From the NCBI GenBank assembly GCA_965262705.1, contig OZ253556.1, positions 186,001-250,000 on the forward strand: a DNA stretch of 64,000 bases. The letters are read 5' to 3'. This DNA comes from UJ101 sp965262705. Its GTDB lineage: Bacteria; Bacteroidota; Bacteroidia; Flavobacteriales; UJ101. Below are positions 18,657 to 29,000 of this stretch, in pieces. Positions within the stretch are counted from its first letter, which is position 1; every line of letters starts with the position of its first letter. Under the pieces are notes generated by a model, which made no database searches, was not told the origin of the DNA, and worked only from the letters and a program-made list of their open reading frames with translations. The position numbers and the translations under genes were made by a program.

Positions 18657-20645
18657 CTATAACACCTTATTTTTCAACACCATGGCGGTGCGATTAGGGA
18701 GATAAATACAAATTCTTCGCCCGTGTGATGGGTAAATATATTCTTTATCAACACGTTCAAATCCTCCGAAATTCTCATCATCAGAGCTAAAAATAACTTT
18801 ATAATTTCCCTCTTCTCCCAAGTAAAGGGTATAATTCGCAAAAGAATTAGGGCTGAAATTAAAGATAAATATCAATTGATTTTTATTAAATGCTAAGACT
18901 TGATTTTGATTATCTTCATGTACTTTTATCGCATAGCTTTCCAAAATATTCCTGTTTTTCACGAAGCTAATCATGGCTTTATCAAATTCATTCAAATATT
19001 GGTATTTTAAATCATGGGCTTCAGACAGGCTCCACTGACGGCGTGTATAATGATAATTCCATCCGTTTCCTTCTCGTGGAAAATCAATCCACTCAGGGTG
19101 TCCGAATTCATTTCCCATAAAATTCAAGTAGCCTTCGCCCCCAAGCGTTAGGGTAATAAAGCGAATCATTTTGTGAAGCGCAATTCCCCGGTCAATAATA
19201 AGACTGGGAGCAGATTTGCTCATACACGAATACATTTCTTTATCCATAAGCCAAAAAGCGAGGGTTTTATCTCCTACCAAAGCCTGATCATGACTTTCAG
19301 CATAGGCAATGGTTTTTTCTTTGTTTCGCCGATTGGTCAACTGATAAAACAAATCACCCATAGACCATTCTTCATCGCGCTTTTCCTTCAAGGTTTTAAT
19401 CCAATAGTCGGGAATCCCCATAGCGAGACGATAATCAAATCCCAAGCCTCCTTCCTCAATTTTTCGACAGGCGCCCGGCATACCGCTCATATCCTCACAA
19501 ATGGAAATGGCTTGTGGATTCAACTCATGGATTATCGCATTGGCAAGTTGTAAATATAAAACGGCATCATTATTTGTGTTCTCGTTGAAATAATCTGAAT
19601 ACTGATTAAACCGCGACTGGCCATGATCATGATACAACATAGAGGTTACGCCGTCAAATCGAAATCCATCAAAATGAAATTCTTCTAACCAATATTTCAA
19701 ATTGGAAGCTAAGAATCGTTTCACTTCAATTCGTCCATAATCAAATAAGCGAGATCCCCAGTCCGGATGCCATCCGTTAAAATATAAATCCGTTCCATCA
19801 AACTCCGAAAGCCCCTCTGATCTGTTTTTAACCGCGTGAGAATGAACTACATCCATAATAACTGTTATTCCAAGATGATGCGCCTCATTAATTAATCTAC
19901 GCAAATCGTCATGCGATCCGAAACGTGAAGAGGGAGCAAAAAAATTAGAGACCTGGTAACCAAATGATGCGTAATATGGGTGTTCTTGTATCGCCATCAA
20001 TTGGATAACGTTATATCCTAATCTTTTGATTTTGGGTAGTATTTTTTCTGTAAACTCCAGGTAAGTCCCTACCTTTCCTTCTTCTTGCGCCATACCAATA
20101 TGCGCCTCATAGATTATAGGATTTTTAATTTTTGGCGATAGATATTTTTTCGTTTTTTCATCTATGTCCGTCCATTCAAAAGAAGTTTCTTTTAGAAATT
20201 GTCCTTTAAAATCACCATCTTCTCCACAAACTACGCTGCGAATAAAAGCAGGAATGCGATCTAATGCACCATTTTTTGCACAAATATGAATTTTAACCGG
20301 TGAATTATTTTGTAATCGCTCACCGTATTGCTCGTCAGGAAGAAAAATTTCCCAAACCCCGTATTCTTTTCTAATCAGTGGATTTGCCTCCCGGTCCCAG
20401 TGATTAAAATCTCCTATTAGACTTATGGAATAGGCAGAAGGCGCCCACTCTCGAAACCACCATCCTTTTTGTTTTTCATCATAATTAAATCCAAAAAAAT
20501 GATGGGAATCGGCAAAATTTTGAAGGGTTTTAAAATTTCGTTTTATATAAGAAAGGGTTTTGTAATAACATTCTAATCGGTTATTAATTCTTTCTTCAAA
20601 CGGATGCAAAAACTCATCCTCTTCTACTAAAGGCAAACGAATCAT
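18657..20645 (-). CDS. glgB: 1,4-alpha-glucan branching enzyme (eukaryote-like GH13)
   Basis: Forms alpha-1,6 branches in glycogen. 662 residues: an N-terminal CBM48-like domain (about 45-155), a GH13 barrel (about 170-540) and a C-terminal beta domain. Visible GH13 motifs are DVVHSHAVKN, GFRFDGVTSMLY with the nucleophile Asp, the acid/base region ICEDMSG and the transition-state region AESHDQ. The sequence style (GVTSMLYHDHG, YLNFMGNEFGHPEWIDFPR) resembles eukaryotic branching enzymes, as in many Bacteroidota, rather than E. coli GlgB. No other glycogen gene is adjacent. It stands alone between a mobile element and an Rhs remnant. Confidence 0.95.
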   Translation of the reverse strand: MIRLPLVEEDEFLHPFEERINNRLECYYKTLSYIKRNFKTLQNFADSHHFFGFNYDEKQKGWWFREWAPSAYSISLIGDFNHWDREANPLIRKEYGVWEIFLPDEQYGERLQNNSPVKIHICAKNGALDRIPAFIRSVVCGEDGDFKGQFLKETSFEWTDIDEKTKKYLSPKIKNPIIYEAHIGMAQEEGKVGTYLEFTEKILPKIKRLGYNVIQLMAIQEHPYYASFGYQVSNFFAPSSRFGSHDDLRRLINEAHHLGITVIMDVVHSHAVKNRSEGLSEFDGTDLYFNGWHPDWGSRLFDYGRIEVKRFLASNLKYWLEEFHFDGFRFDGVTSMLYHDHGQSRFNQYSDYFNENTNNDAVLYLQLANAIIHELNPQAISICEDMSGMPGACRKIEEGGLGFDYRLAMGIPDYWIKTLKEKRDEEWSMGDLFYQLTNRRNKEKTIAYAESHDQALVGDKTLAFWLMDKEMYSCMSKSAPSLIIDRGIALHKMIRFITLTLGGEGYLNFMGNEFGHPEWIDFPREGNGWNYHYTRRQWSLSEAHDLKYQYLNEFDKAMISFVKNRNILESYAIKVHEDNQNQVLAFNKNQLIFIFNFSPNSFANYTLYLGEEGNYKVIFSSDDENFGGFERVDKEYIYPSHGRRICIYLPNRTAMVLKNKVL

Positions 20646-20763
20646 GAGGATAATGTATTAAAAAATAATTTTGCTAAATATAATAAAAATATAGATCTTT
20701 TAGTCGATCACTTTTTGGAGGCTTTCTTCCAAAAGAGTAATTAAGGCAGACGGGCAGTAAAAA

Positions 20764-21330
20764 ACAGGTCTATCCAGTTTGTGAATTTTCAACAACTAAC
20801 CTATCCGGTTGGTCATTTTCACCAATTCTAACAAAATCTCCATTTTCATTGAATATATAATCATCCGAGTAAACCCCTTGCCTTTATAAACATATTTATC
20901 CCCTTGTGCCAGCGAGTTTATATTGTCATTATACCCTTTATGCTGCAAGCCAAACGGGTAGTAATTCTTCTCTTGCAGTACCTGCGCTGTGCCGTTCTTA
21001 TTGGTATAACTCAGCCACACATTACCTAAATGGTCAGTATAGTTATAAACATATCCCCGTTTGCCACCCTCTATTTTTATATAGCCCTCTGCCATACTAT
21101 AAAATTGCAATTTCCCGTTTTTATACTTATAACCGCTTAAATAATCCGTTACGCTCGTCTTACCCTTTTCGCTTACTCTCTTTTGGCGCTTTGTGCCGTC
21201 TGCCGTGTAAAGATAGTTTATTTTAGCCCCATCGTCAAAAGTAATCTCCTGCGGTAAATTTATAAAACTATACGTAATCTGCCTAATTCCTTTATTCTTA
21301 TCATTTATTAAATTGCCATTATGAGCGGTA
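20764..21330 (-). pseudogene. Rhs repeat-associated core fragment
   Basis: On the minus strand a frame runs from near the 21334 element through FTAHNGNLINDKNK, a YD-repeat (YLYTADGTKRQKRV), and the Rhs core YTDHLGNVWLSYTNKNG and NYYPFGLQHKGYN. It has no start. After YKGKG the frame changes by one base; the other frame continues as VYSDDYIFNENGDFVRIGE to a stop near 20764. So it is a truncated, frameshifted Rhs gene of a different subtype from the large locus downstream (NYYPFGL type). Confidence 0.8.
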
Positions 21331-21333
21331 AAA

Positions 21334-21607
21334 CCAAATGTGCAAAAAACGTTATACTTTTAAAATAGCTAAAGTATTTGATAATTAGCGTTTTATAGTA
21401 TTATTGCTTTTTTTATTGCGCGAAAATAAATATATAAAAAATAGGGATTATATAAGAAATAAATACCCTAATAAATAGAAACAAATAAGATTATATAAGG
21501 ATTATATAGACACAAAAGCTCATAAATAGCTATATAATAAAAACTGATAAAAAACACCATTTTTGTTTTTTGTTATTTTAAAAGTATAACGTTTTTTGCA
21601 CATTTGG
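21334..21607. mobile_element. Second MITE-like element with 34-bp perfect inverted ends
   Basis: 274 bp bounded by perfect 34-bp inverted repeats beginning CCAAATGTGCAAAAAACGTT. The interior is AT-rich, with three GATTATATA words and no coding frame. It directly abuts the Rhs fragment and precedes the IS1-type remnant. The far end of that remnant, near 22608, also reads ACATTTGG, so the two may be related. No target duplication is apparent. Confidence 0.7.
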
Positions 21608-21701
21608 AATTCACCAACTTTATTTTTAAGAATTTTTAAGAGGATAATTTTTTATTAGCATTGTTAAATTGAAATAGTTTTCATATATTTGCATCAAAAA
21701 A

Positions 21702-22577
21702 ATGGATTGTTCAAGATGTAAAAGTAGTTTAAAACCGAAAGACGGAATAGTTAAAGGGAGATAACGCTACAAGTGTAAATATTGCGGTTATCGTTACACA
21801 GTGAAGCGTAAGTCGGATGTAAAATCTAAAAGAGTTAGGCTTTAGCCTTGTAGGTGTATTTGGAAGGCTTAGGGGTTCGTTCGATAGGAAGGAGCTTAAA
21901 AATAAGGCATGCAACGGTTTATTATTGGATTAAACAATGAGGAGAAAAAGCGAATTTACCGGTTAGACCAACCCCTATTGAAATCGTTGAATTAGATGAG
22001 ATGCACACGTATATAGGATCAAAAAAAAACTACTGTTGGATATGGATTGCTGTTGATAGATTGGGGAGAAGAGGTATCGATTTTGTCTATGGGAGCAGAG
22101 CACCGCAAACCGGACTAAAACTTTGGAATAAATTGAAAAATAAGCATAGAGACCGTTGCAGAACATATAAAAAAATATGAAAAAGAAAGCATTTCGCTTC
22201 AAACTGCTTCCTTCTCAAAAAATTAAAATCCTCCACACTCATTAGATTGCTCCGGTGTTTAATTTTTACCGAGCGTTGCATTTCGGCAAACTCAATACAA
22301 GCATTTTTTTGCTAAAGTGCTTTTTGCAACGGTCTCGCATATTGATAAATTTTGTAGTGATGATTGAAAAAGCTATCGTGAATTTATCCCAGAGCATAAG
22401 CTTATGCAGTCAAAAGCAGAAACCTTTACTGTTGAAGGATACAGCAGTAGAATAAGACATTATTTAGCTCGCTTTAAAAGAAAAACTAAACGTTATAGCA
22501 AAGCAGAACATATGATAGAGAAATCATTAAAATTACTAATATTGAAGTTAAATAATAAACTAACTATACTAATTTAA
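21702..22577 (+). pseudogene. Decayed IS1-family transposase interrupted by the palindromic element
   Basis: The N-terminal zinc finger reads MDCSRCKSSLKPKDG, then a TAA at codon 23, then RYKCKYCGYRYTV. After several frame breaks the catalytic part reads IEIVELDEMHTYIGSKKN and YCWIWIAVDRLGRRG. At 22148 a copy of the palindromic element splits it. Excising the element with one copy of its 5-bp duplication restores KNKHIDKFCSDDWKSY and then HYLARFKRKTKRYSKAE to a stop at 22577. These are the InsA- and InsB-type regions of IS1 transposases. Confidence 0.85.
22149..22336 (+). mobile_element. Palindromic element inserted in an IS1-type transposase
   Basis: 188 bp from GAGACCGTTGCA to TGCAACGGTCTC, with an exact 5-bp target duplication GCATA on both sides. 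It carries one nested 20-bp insertion (TCGGCAAACTCAATACAAGC) in its right half. The restored reading frame of the transposase on excision gives an independent check of the element's ends and of the duplication length. Confidence 0.93.
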
Positions 22578-22674
22578 TAATGTTTTATTTTTTTCTTTTT
22601 ACATTTGGCATACATAGTATTATATAATATTAACTTTATTTATGTAAATATTAATTTTTATAAAAGATAAAAAA

Positions 22675-23578
22675 ATGAAACGGAAAAGAAAATTAAAAAA
22701 AGTATTCAATGGAATGGGTTGAGTAGGTAAAAAGACTGCTGTAGTTATGTTACTATTGGGGAGTACATAGGGTTGCGATCAAGACGAGAGTGTAGCTTTG
22801 CCGAGAGAAGAGATGAAAATTCAACCGCATACGGAAGAAATTCATAAGTTTATCCAAGCGTTGGATATGATGACGTTAAAAGAAGTTTTGACTCAAGACC
22901 CCCGGGTTGCAGTTTCGACAGGCGAAAGATCGGTTAGAAGTCTATTAACTGCAGAAAGAGCAATACCAATAGCCCTTACCAACGAGCAAATGGGAGCAAT
23001 GTTTGTTGAGAATGCGAAAGCCGCTGGTTTAAAGGTAATCACATAGGGTTTCTTAACTCAGCGGAGTAGCAGAACTCTGGCAGAAACAGAGGAATATCAA
23101 AAGTTTAGACATAAGTTAGGCGCCATACTTCTAAGCAGCGAAACGAAAGATTCTTTTTTAAAGAAGTTATTGGAAGTAAATAATGAAATAGTCAATACCG
23201 CTAAGTTGTCTCATTTTGAGAAAATGGATTTATTTGTTGTAGGAGAAATGATGAAACAAACGGCGGTATGGATGGAAAGATTAAATATTAAGTATGCTAT
23301 GTTGTATGGTGGTCAAGTACATATAAAAGATCCAAGTGCACACAAAAATTATCCTACTATGGTAGCACGGGTAAATAGCGGTTGGTGGGAGAACTGGGGC
23401 AGATGTGCCGCTGGGATTTTGGGTAGATCCTTTACAAAAGGACTTGAGGGAGGTATAAATACGGCAGCAGTTGGATCACTGATTCCTGTTGTAGGTCCTG
23501 TATCGGCAGGAGTGGCGGGCGCTATAATTAGGTGTCGTTGGAGGAGGTATAGAAGGTACAGCAGATCATTGTGATTAA
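22675..23578 (+). pseudogene. Lipoprotein-like gene with glycine-rich C-terminus, three nonsense codons
   Basis: One frame runs from an ATG at 22675 through TGA (codon 16), TAG (codon 32) and TAG (after GLKVIT). Each lies where Trp or Gln would fit. With these read through, the N-terminus has a signal sequence (TAVVMLLLGSTQGC) with a lipobox-like end, a polar helical middle and a glycine-rich hydrophobic C-terminus (GINTAAVGSLIPVVGP). Near 23530 a one-base change diverts the frame from GVVGGGIEGTADHCD to a basic tail. I do not recognise the family. The glycine-zipper-like end recalls bacteriocin or pore-forming proteins, but that is only a resemblance. Confidence 0.6.
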
Positions 23579-23667
23579 TGATAATAGTTAAATGAAATAA
23601 AATGACTGATAAATATTTAAAAAATTCCAATGATGAATATGTTAAGATAAAAAAGAAACATATTATA

Positions 23668-23850
23668 GAGACCTTTGCAAAAAGCACTCTAACAAAAAAA
23701 TGTAACGCGCAATAAAAATTAAACACCGGAGCAACCTTTTGGTTGTGAGGATTTTAATTTTTTGAGAAGAAAGCCGTTTAAAGCTAAATGCTTTCGCTTT
23801 TATGCTTTTTATGTATTCTGCAACTGCAAGTCAGCGAAGCTAAAGGTCTC
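23668..23850 (-). mobile_element. Palindromic element, reverse orientation, with a micro-insertion in its end
   Basis: Reads GAGACCTTTGCAAAAAGCAC, the reversed interior (GGAGCAACCTTTTGGTTGTG), then TTCTGCAAC, a 20-bp micro-repeat (TGCAAGTCAGCGAAGCTAAA) and the final GGTCTC. So the terminal repeat itself is split by the nested insertion. A second degenerate end-like stretch with another micro-repeat follows to about 23940. Together they fill the gap before glnS. Confidence 0.85.
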
Positions 23851-23953
23851 GTATCACTAGATAAAGCGAGACTGCTTTAAAAAGCGCTCTATCAACTACA
23901 AATCAGCGCAAGCTAATAAAATATTTTTTACAGCGGTCTCGTTATTTAATCAT

Positions 23954-23961
23954 TATCTTTG
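23954..23961 (+). promoter_or_regulatory. Bacteroidota -7 promoter box upstream of glnS
   Basis: TATCTTTG matches TAnnTTTG and lies 21 bp before the glnS ATG. The -33 position falls in an element-derived end (GCGGTCTC), so the upstream half of the promoter may have been replaced by an insertion. Confidence 0.5.
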
Positions 23962-23982
23962 CTTCTTCAATTATGATGAATA

Positions 23983-25680
23983 ATGTCTGAAGAAAAAGAA
24001 TCACGTCATTTTATACAACAAATTATTGACGAAGATATTGCTAATGACTTTCCGAAAGATAAACTGCGGTTTCGCTTTCCGCCTGAGCCGAACGGTTATC
24101 TTCATCTGGGACATGCCAAAGCCATCTGCCTTAATTTCGATTTAGGAAAAGAATATAATGCGTCGGTTAATTTGCGCTTTGACGATACCAACCCAACGAA
24201 GGAGGAACAAAAATTTGTAGATGCTATTAGAAAAGATATCCAATGGTTGGGCTTTGAGTGGGACAATGAATGCTACACTTCGGATTATTTTCAACCGTTA
24301 TATGAATGGGCACTCGAATTAATTCGTCAGCGAAAAGCTTATGTAGATGAACAATCTTCAGAAACGATTAGCTTGCAGCGTGGAACTTCTGGTAAACCGG
24401 GCATCGAAAGTCCTTATCGTAATCGCCCGACAGAGGAAAGTCTGTCTCTATTTGAACAAATGAAAGCGGGGAAATTTGATGAAGGAAGCATGGTTTTGCG
24501 AGCCAAAATTGATATGAATTCTTCTAATAGTTTTATACGGGACCCGGTAATGTACCGCATTTTGAAAAAGAAACATCATCGCACTGGAAATACATGGTGT
24601 ATTTATCCTACCTACGACTGGGCACATGGACAATCAGATTATATTGAGCAGATTTCACACTCTCTTTGTTCCTTAGAATTTAAACACCATAGACCTCTTT
24701 ATGACTGGTATCTAACTCAAATTTATAAGCCCATGACCATACGTAATAAGCAAATAGAATTTGCTCGTGGAAATATTGAGTTTATGATTACCTCAAAGCG
24801 AAAACTTACGCAATTGGTTAAACAGGGAATAGTTTCCGGTTGGGATGATCCTCGCATGCCTACCCTTTCCGGACTGCGCCGACGGGGATATACTCCCAAA
24901 AGCATTCGTACTTTCTGGAAGAAGACAGGCATTGCCCGCCGAGATAACAACATCGATATATCCTTATTAGAATTTGCAGTTAGAGAAGATTTGAATGAGA
25001 AGTGTAGGCGTGTAATGGCCGTTTTAGATCCGGTAAAATTAGTAATTGAAAATTATCCTGAAGATAAAGAAGAGTGGTTAATTGCTGAAAACTCACCCAA
25101 TGAAGAGGACAACACTACACGAAAAGTCCCTTTTTCAAAAGAACTGTACATTGAACGAGAGGATTTCAAGGAAAATGCTAACCGTAAATTTTTTCGTTTA
25201 AGTTTAGGGAAAGAGGTACGGCTGAAGAATGCCTATATCATTAAAGGAGAGAGGGTAAAAAAAGATCAAAATGGCAACATTACTGTTATTCACTGTACGT
25301 ATGATGCGGAAAGTAAAAGCGGGAGCAGTACCGCTGCCAGCCGAAGAAAAGTAAAGGGTACGCTGCACTGGGTTTCAATCAAACATGCACAGGAAATAGA
25401 AGTGCGTATTTATGATCGATTATTTAATGACCCTGCTCCTGATGCTCATAAAGATAAAGAGGGAAATCCCATTGATTTTATTCATTACTTAAATCATGAT
25501 TCATATAAAACTTTAACCGGATATGCCGAGCCGTATCTTAATGAAGTTGAAGTGGGCGCACAATTCCAATTTCAACGGCTCGGTTATTTTATCGTCGATC
25601 CGGAATCAACAGCACATAAAAAAGTTTTTAATCGTACCATTGGGTTGAGAGATACCTGGGCAAAAAAACAAAGTAAATAA
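23983..25680 (+). CDS. glnS: Glutaminyl-tRNA synthetase
   Basis: Charges tRNA-Gln with glutamine. 565 residues, close to the E. coli enzyme. Class I signatures are visible: PPEPNGYLHLGHAKAI (HIGH motif) near residue 33 and the KMSKS-like ITSKRKL near residue 270. The tRNA-binding beta-barrels occupy about residues 345-560. Its presence implies direct glutaminylation rather than dependence on the GatCAB route. The ATG at 23983 gives the normal N-terminal length. Followed by a mobile element. Confidence 0.97.
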   Translation: MSEEKESRHFIQQIIDEDIANDFPKDKLRFRFPPEPNGYLHLGHAKAICLNFDLGKEYNASVNLRFDDTNPTKEEQKFVDAIRKDIQWLGFEWDNECYTSDYFQPLYEWALELIRQRKAYVDEQSSETISLQRGTSGKPGIESPYRNRPTEESLSLFEQMKAGKFDEGSMVLRAKIDMNSSNSFIRDPVMYRILKKKHHRTGNTWCIYPTYDWAHGQSDYIEQISHSLCSLEFKHHRPLYDWYLTQIYKPMTIRNKQIEFARGNIEFMITSKRKLTQLVKQGIVSGWDDPRMPTLSGLRRRGYTPKSIRTFWKKTGIARRDNNIDISLLEFAVREDLNEKCRRVMAVLDPVKLVIENYPEDKEEWLIAENSPNEEDNTTRKVPFSKELYIEREDFKENANRKFFRLSLGKEVRLKNAYIIKGERVKKDQNGNITVIHCTYDAESKSGSSTAASRRKVKGTLHWVSIKHAQEIEVRIYDRLFNDPAPDAHKDKEGNPIDFIHYLNHDSYKTLTGYAEPYLNEVEVGAQFQFQRLGYFIVDPESTAHKKVFNRTIGLRDTWAKKQSK

Positions 25681-25689
25681 GAATGAGGC

Positions 25690-25899
25690 AAGACCGTTGC
25701 AGAACACATAAAAAGTATGGAAAAGAAAGCATCTAACTTCAAACTGCTTCCTTACTTCGGCTGTGCTCAGCAACTATCTCAAAAAATTAAAATCCTCACA
25801 ACCAGAAGGTTGCTCCGGTGTTTAATTTTTATTGAGCGTTACATTTCGGCAAACTCAATACAAGCATTTTTTTATTAGCGTGCTTTTTGCAACGGTCTC
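25690..25899 (+). mobile_element. Palindromic element with two nested micro-insertions
   Basis: About 210 bp, from AAGACCGTTGCA to TGCAACGGTCTC. Relative to the 163-bp copies it has about 23 extra bases near 25756-25778 (core CTTCGGCTGTGCTCAGCAAC) and about 23 near 25846-25868 (core TCGGCAAACTCAATACAAGC). It fills most of the gap between glnS and the SusC promoter. Confidence 0.87.
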
Positions 25900-25986
25900 T
25901 TTGCATTAGTTCCGCCAACTTGCAGTTGGATAAATTGCTTTTTGCAAAAACTTCTCCTTTTTAGCTTTCATTTAATTTTTTTTTAT

Positions 25987-26016
25987 TTGTTATTAATATA
26001 AATAGATATAGATTTG
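25987..26016 (+). promoter_or_regulatory. Complete Bacteroidota-type promoter of the susC operon
   Basis: A -33 TTG (25987-25989) and a -7 box TAGATTTG (26009-26016) are separated by 19 bp, matching the Bacteroidota sigma-ABfr pattern. The susC ATG lies 23 bp downstream, leaving a short leader. This is the best-formed promoter in the window. Confidence 0.7.
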
Positions 26017-26038
26017 CAAAAAATTAATAACAAATGAT

Positions 26039-29000
26039 ATGTTTAAACTTGCACTTATTGTAAGTTGCATAATTCTATTTCAGTTCAGTTTTGCACAGAA
26101 AACCATATTATTGAAAGGATATGTAAAGGATTCTGATAATGGACCCATAGCAGGAGCAACTGTTGTAATATCAAAAACGTATAAGAAGACAATAACCAAT
26201 GTTAATGGCTATTATGAATTGAGCATTTTAAGTGATTTAACACATCCAATTATATACGCTTGTCCCGGATTTAAGAAAAGGACAATAGCGTATCATGGTC
26301 AAAAAATTTTAAATGTACAGTTAGAGAATGAGGTAACAACTTTAAAAGAAGTTCAGATTACAGCTAAGTCAAATATAAATGCCGTGGACGTGAGAACTAA
26401 AACAGGCAATGTAGAGGTAATAACCGGGGATAAAATAAAGAATATAACGGAGTCAAATATTGCCTTGGCGCTGCAAGGAAAAATTCCGGGCTTGCAGATA
26501 ATAAATAAAGGAGAACTGGGTACAATGCCTCAGATTCGCATTAGAGGAAATTCCTCATTAAGAAAAGGGGATGAAGCAAACCAACCACTGTATATTTTAG
26601 ATGGTAAGATGATTTCTGCGGAGACGTTCTTTTACCTAAATCCTGAGGACATTAAAGAAATGAAAGTATTAAAAGATGCCGTAGCATTAGCCCTATATGG
26701 TATCAAGGCAGCCAATGGGGTTATTGAGATGAGTTCAAAAAAAGGAGGTAAAAAGGCATTTATTTATCATGCTCAAACCGGATTGACTTTAGCCCCTCCT
26801 TTGCGTGTAAAATTGATGAATAGTAGTGAAAAATTAGAATTAGAAAGGCGTTTAAAGAATTCCGTTGCTCCCGGATATTTATATAGCAAGGATTATATTC
26901 TCAGGAAATATGGTGGCACGCCATTGTACCCAATTAAATTACGTGAAGGACAACGCATATTAGATTCGCTACGCAATATAAATACAAATTGGTATAAGGA
27001 GTTGGTTCATACGCGGAGCTATCAAAAACACGATATAAATTTTCGCAACAGCAGTGAAAAAATGTCTTATCTGCTTTCTTTAGGCTATTTTCATCAAGGA
27101 GGAGAACTAGAAGGCAATGATTTTTCTCGTATTTCCTCACGATTTAATTTGGACCAAGGAATTGCAAAAAATGCTATTGCTACATTTTCTTTTTCAGGTA
27201 CTTATGCTAAGACGAGAACCCCCCATGGAACACAATTTTCACCTGAAAGTCTTATTTATCAACTAAACCCATACGAAACCAAGCGTTCTAAAAAATTATA
27301 TTCTTACCCACATAGAAGTTATAATGATCTTTTTAACCAGTTTAGCAAAGAATCTACCAACAAAAATCTTGGATTTTCACTCAGCATGAATTATAAAGCC
27401 AGTTCTCGATTAGAAATATCCGCAGTATCTGGTTTAGATTTTTCATTGATTGAATGGATGTCAATTATCCCAAAAACTGCTTTCTCTGAAACCTCAACGG
27501 GTTACCCAATAAATTCTTTAGGAACTTTACATCAGTTTAAAGGTACAGTAAGCAATTTAACCTCAAATATTCGATTTAACTATAATAATGTTTGGGGAAA
27601 ACATGAGGTTACCATGGGTGCGAATGCAGACAATTACACGACTACTATTGATAATCTATACGTTGAAGGACACGGATTAGATGAAAATATACGTTCAGTG
27701 GTCGCTATTGATAATGATTTGGAAGGAGCAAAAAAGTCCATTGTATCAGGGTCAAAGCAGACCAATAGAAATTTAGGCTTTGGTACTTTACTGGGTTATA
27801 CCTATGATGCAGCCTATAATATGTTTGCCACTTATAAGTTAGATGCCTCTTCTGTACTTCCAACTTCTAAACGGTGGAATGCTGCCTGGGCTTTAGGTGC
27901 AAGCGTTAATATGAAATCATATCACTTTTTGCAAAGAGTACCCTGGCTTTCTGAATTAGATATTAGGGGCTCTTATGGATGTACAGCAAATGCGCAAGGA
28001 ATATCTCCTGCTGTAAGTCAAGCTACATTTTATCGGTCTAGAAAATCTTATGACCAAATTCGATCATTGGAAATTATGGCTCTTCCTAATAAAAATTTAA
28101 AAGCAGAACAAAATAGAATATTAGACATAGGATTATCCGCGGGGTTAAAAAAAACAAATTTCACATTATCTGCTTATAGGCGTACTACTTATAATGCACT
28201 TCTCAATGTTTCTATAGCCACTTCCTCTGGCTTTTCTTCTCAGCTGCAGAACGTGGGGCTTTTACAAAACCAAGGCATAGAACTAACGGTTAATCAGCAA
28301 TTCTTTTCATCAAAAAACTGGAACTTTCGTTTAGGGGGAAATATGTCTTACAATGAAAATAAGGTATTTGATTTATACGGAAAACAGCGTGTGTATGATA
28401 CGAGTGAAGATATTTTACCTACATATGAGGTAGGAAAATCTACGGATGTTTTATATGGATTAAAATCTACAGGGATTAATCCTATTACAGGACTTCCAGA
28501 GTTTATCAACCACGAAGGCAAACAAGTTGAAGCAAATTATTCTATGAAGCGGGAAGATTTTGTTTGTTTAGGGAAATCAACTTCTCCTATAAACGGAGGA
28601 ATTTTTTGCAACATAGGGTATAAAAGATTAACTATTGAAATGGATTTTTATTACAGTCTGGGAGGCGTAAGAAGTTATAGCAGCAAATACATTCGAGATC
28701 ATGATAATGCAATATTCAATGCTGCCAAAGCACAACTTACCGATATGTGGTGGGCTCCAGGAGATGATAAAAAAAAATATCCCATCCCGTTTCAAAATTC
28801 TTCTGTTTTATACAATCTATCATACCCAACAAACAAGACAGTGATGAAAACCGATTTTATCCGCTTTCAAAATCTAAGCATAAAATATCAATTTAATGCA
28901 AAACTTCATCGTATGACACTTGGAATAAATGCTTCAAACTTAGCTATGCTTTCTAATTACAAAAGTAGCGACCCTGAAACGAGTAACCTGATAAATCCTT

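Noticed and set aside
12963..23578. Stop-codon reassignment (TAG or TAA read as Gln, TGA as Trp)
   Set aside because: The in-frame stops occur only in genes that also have frameshifts or truncations, while intact housekeeping genes end normally with all three stops and contain none inside.
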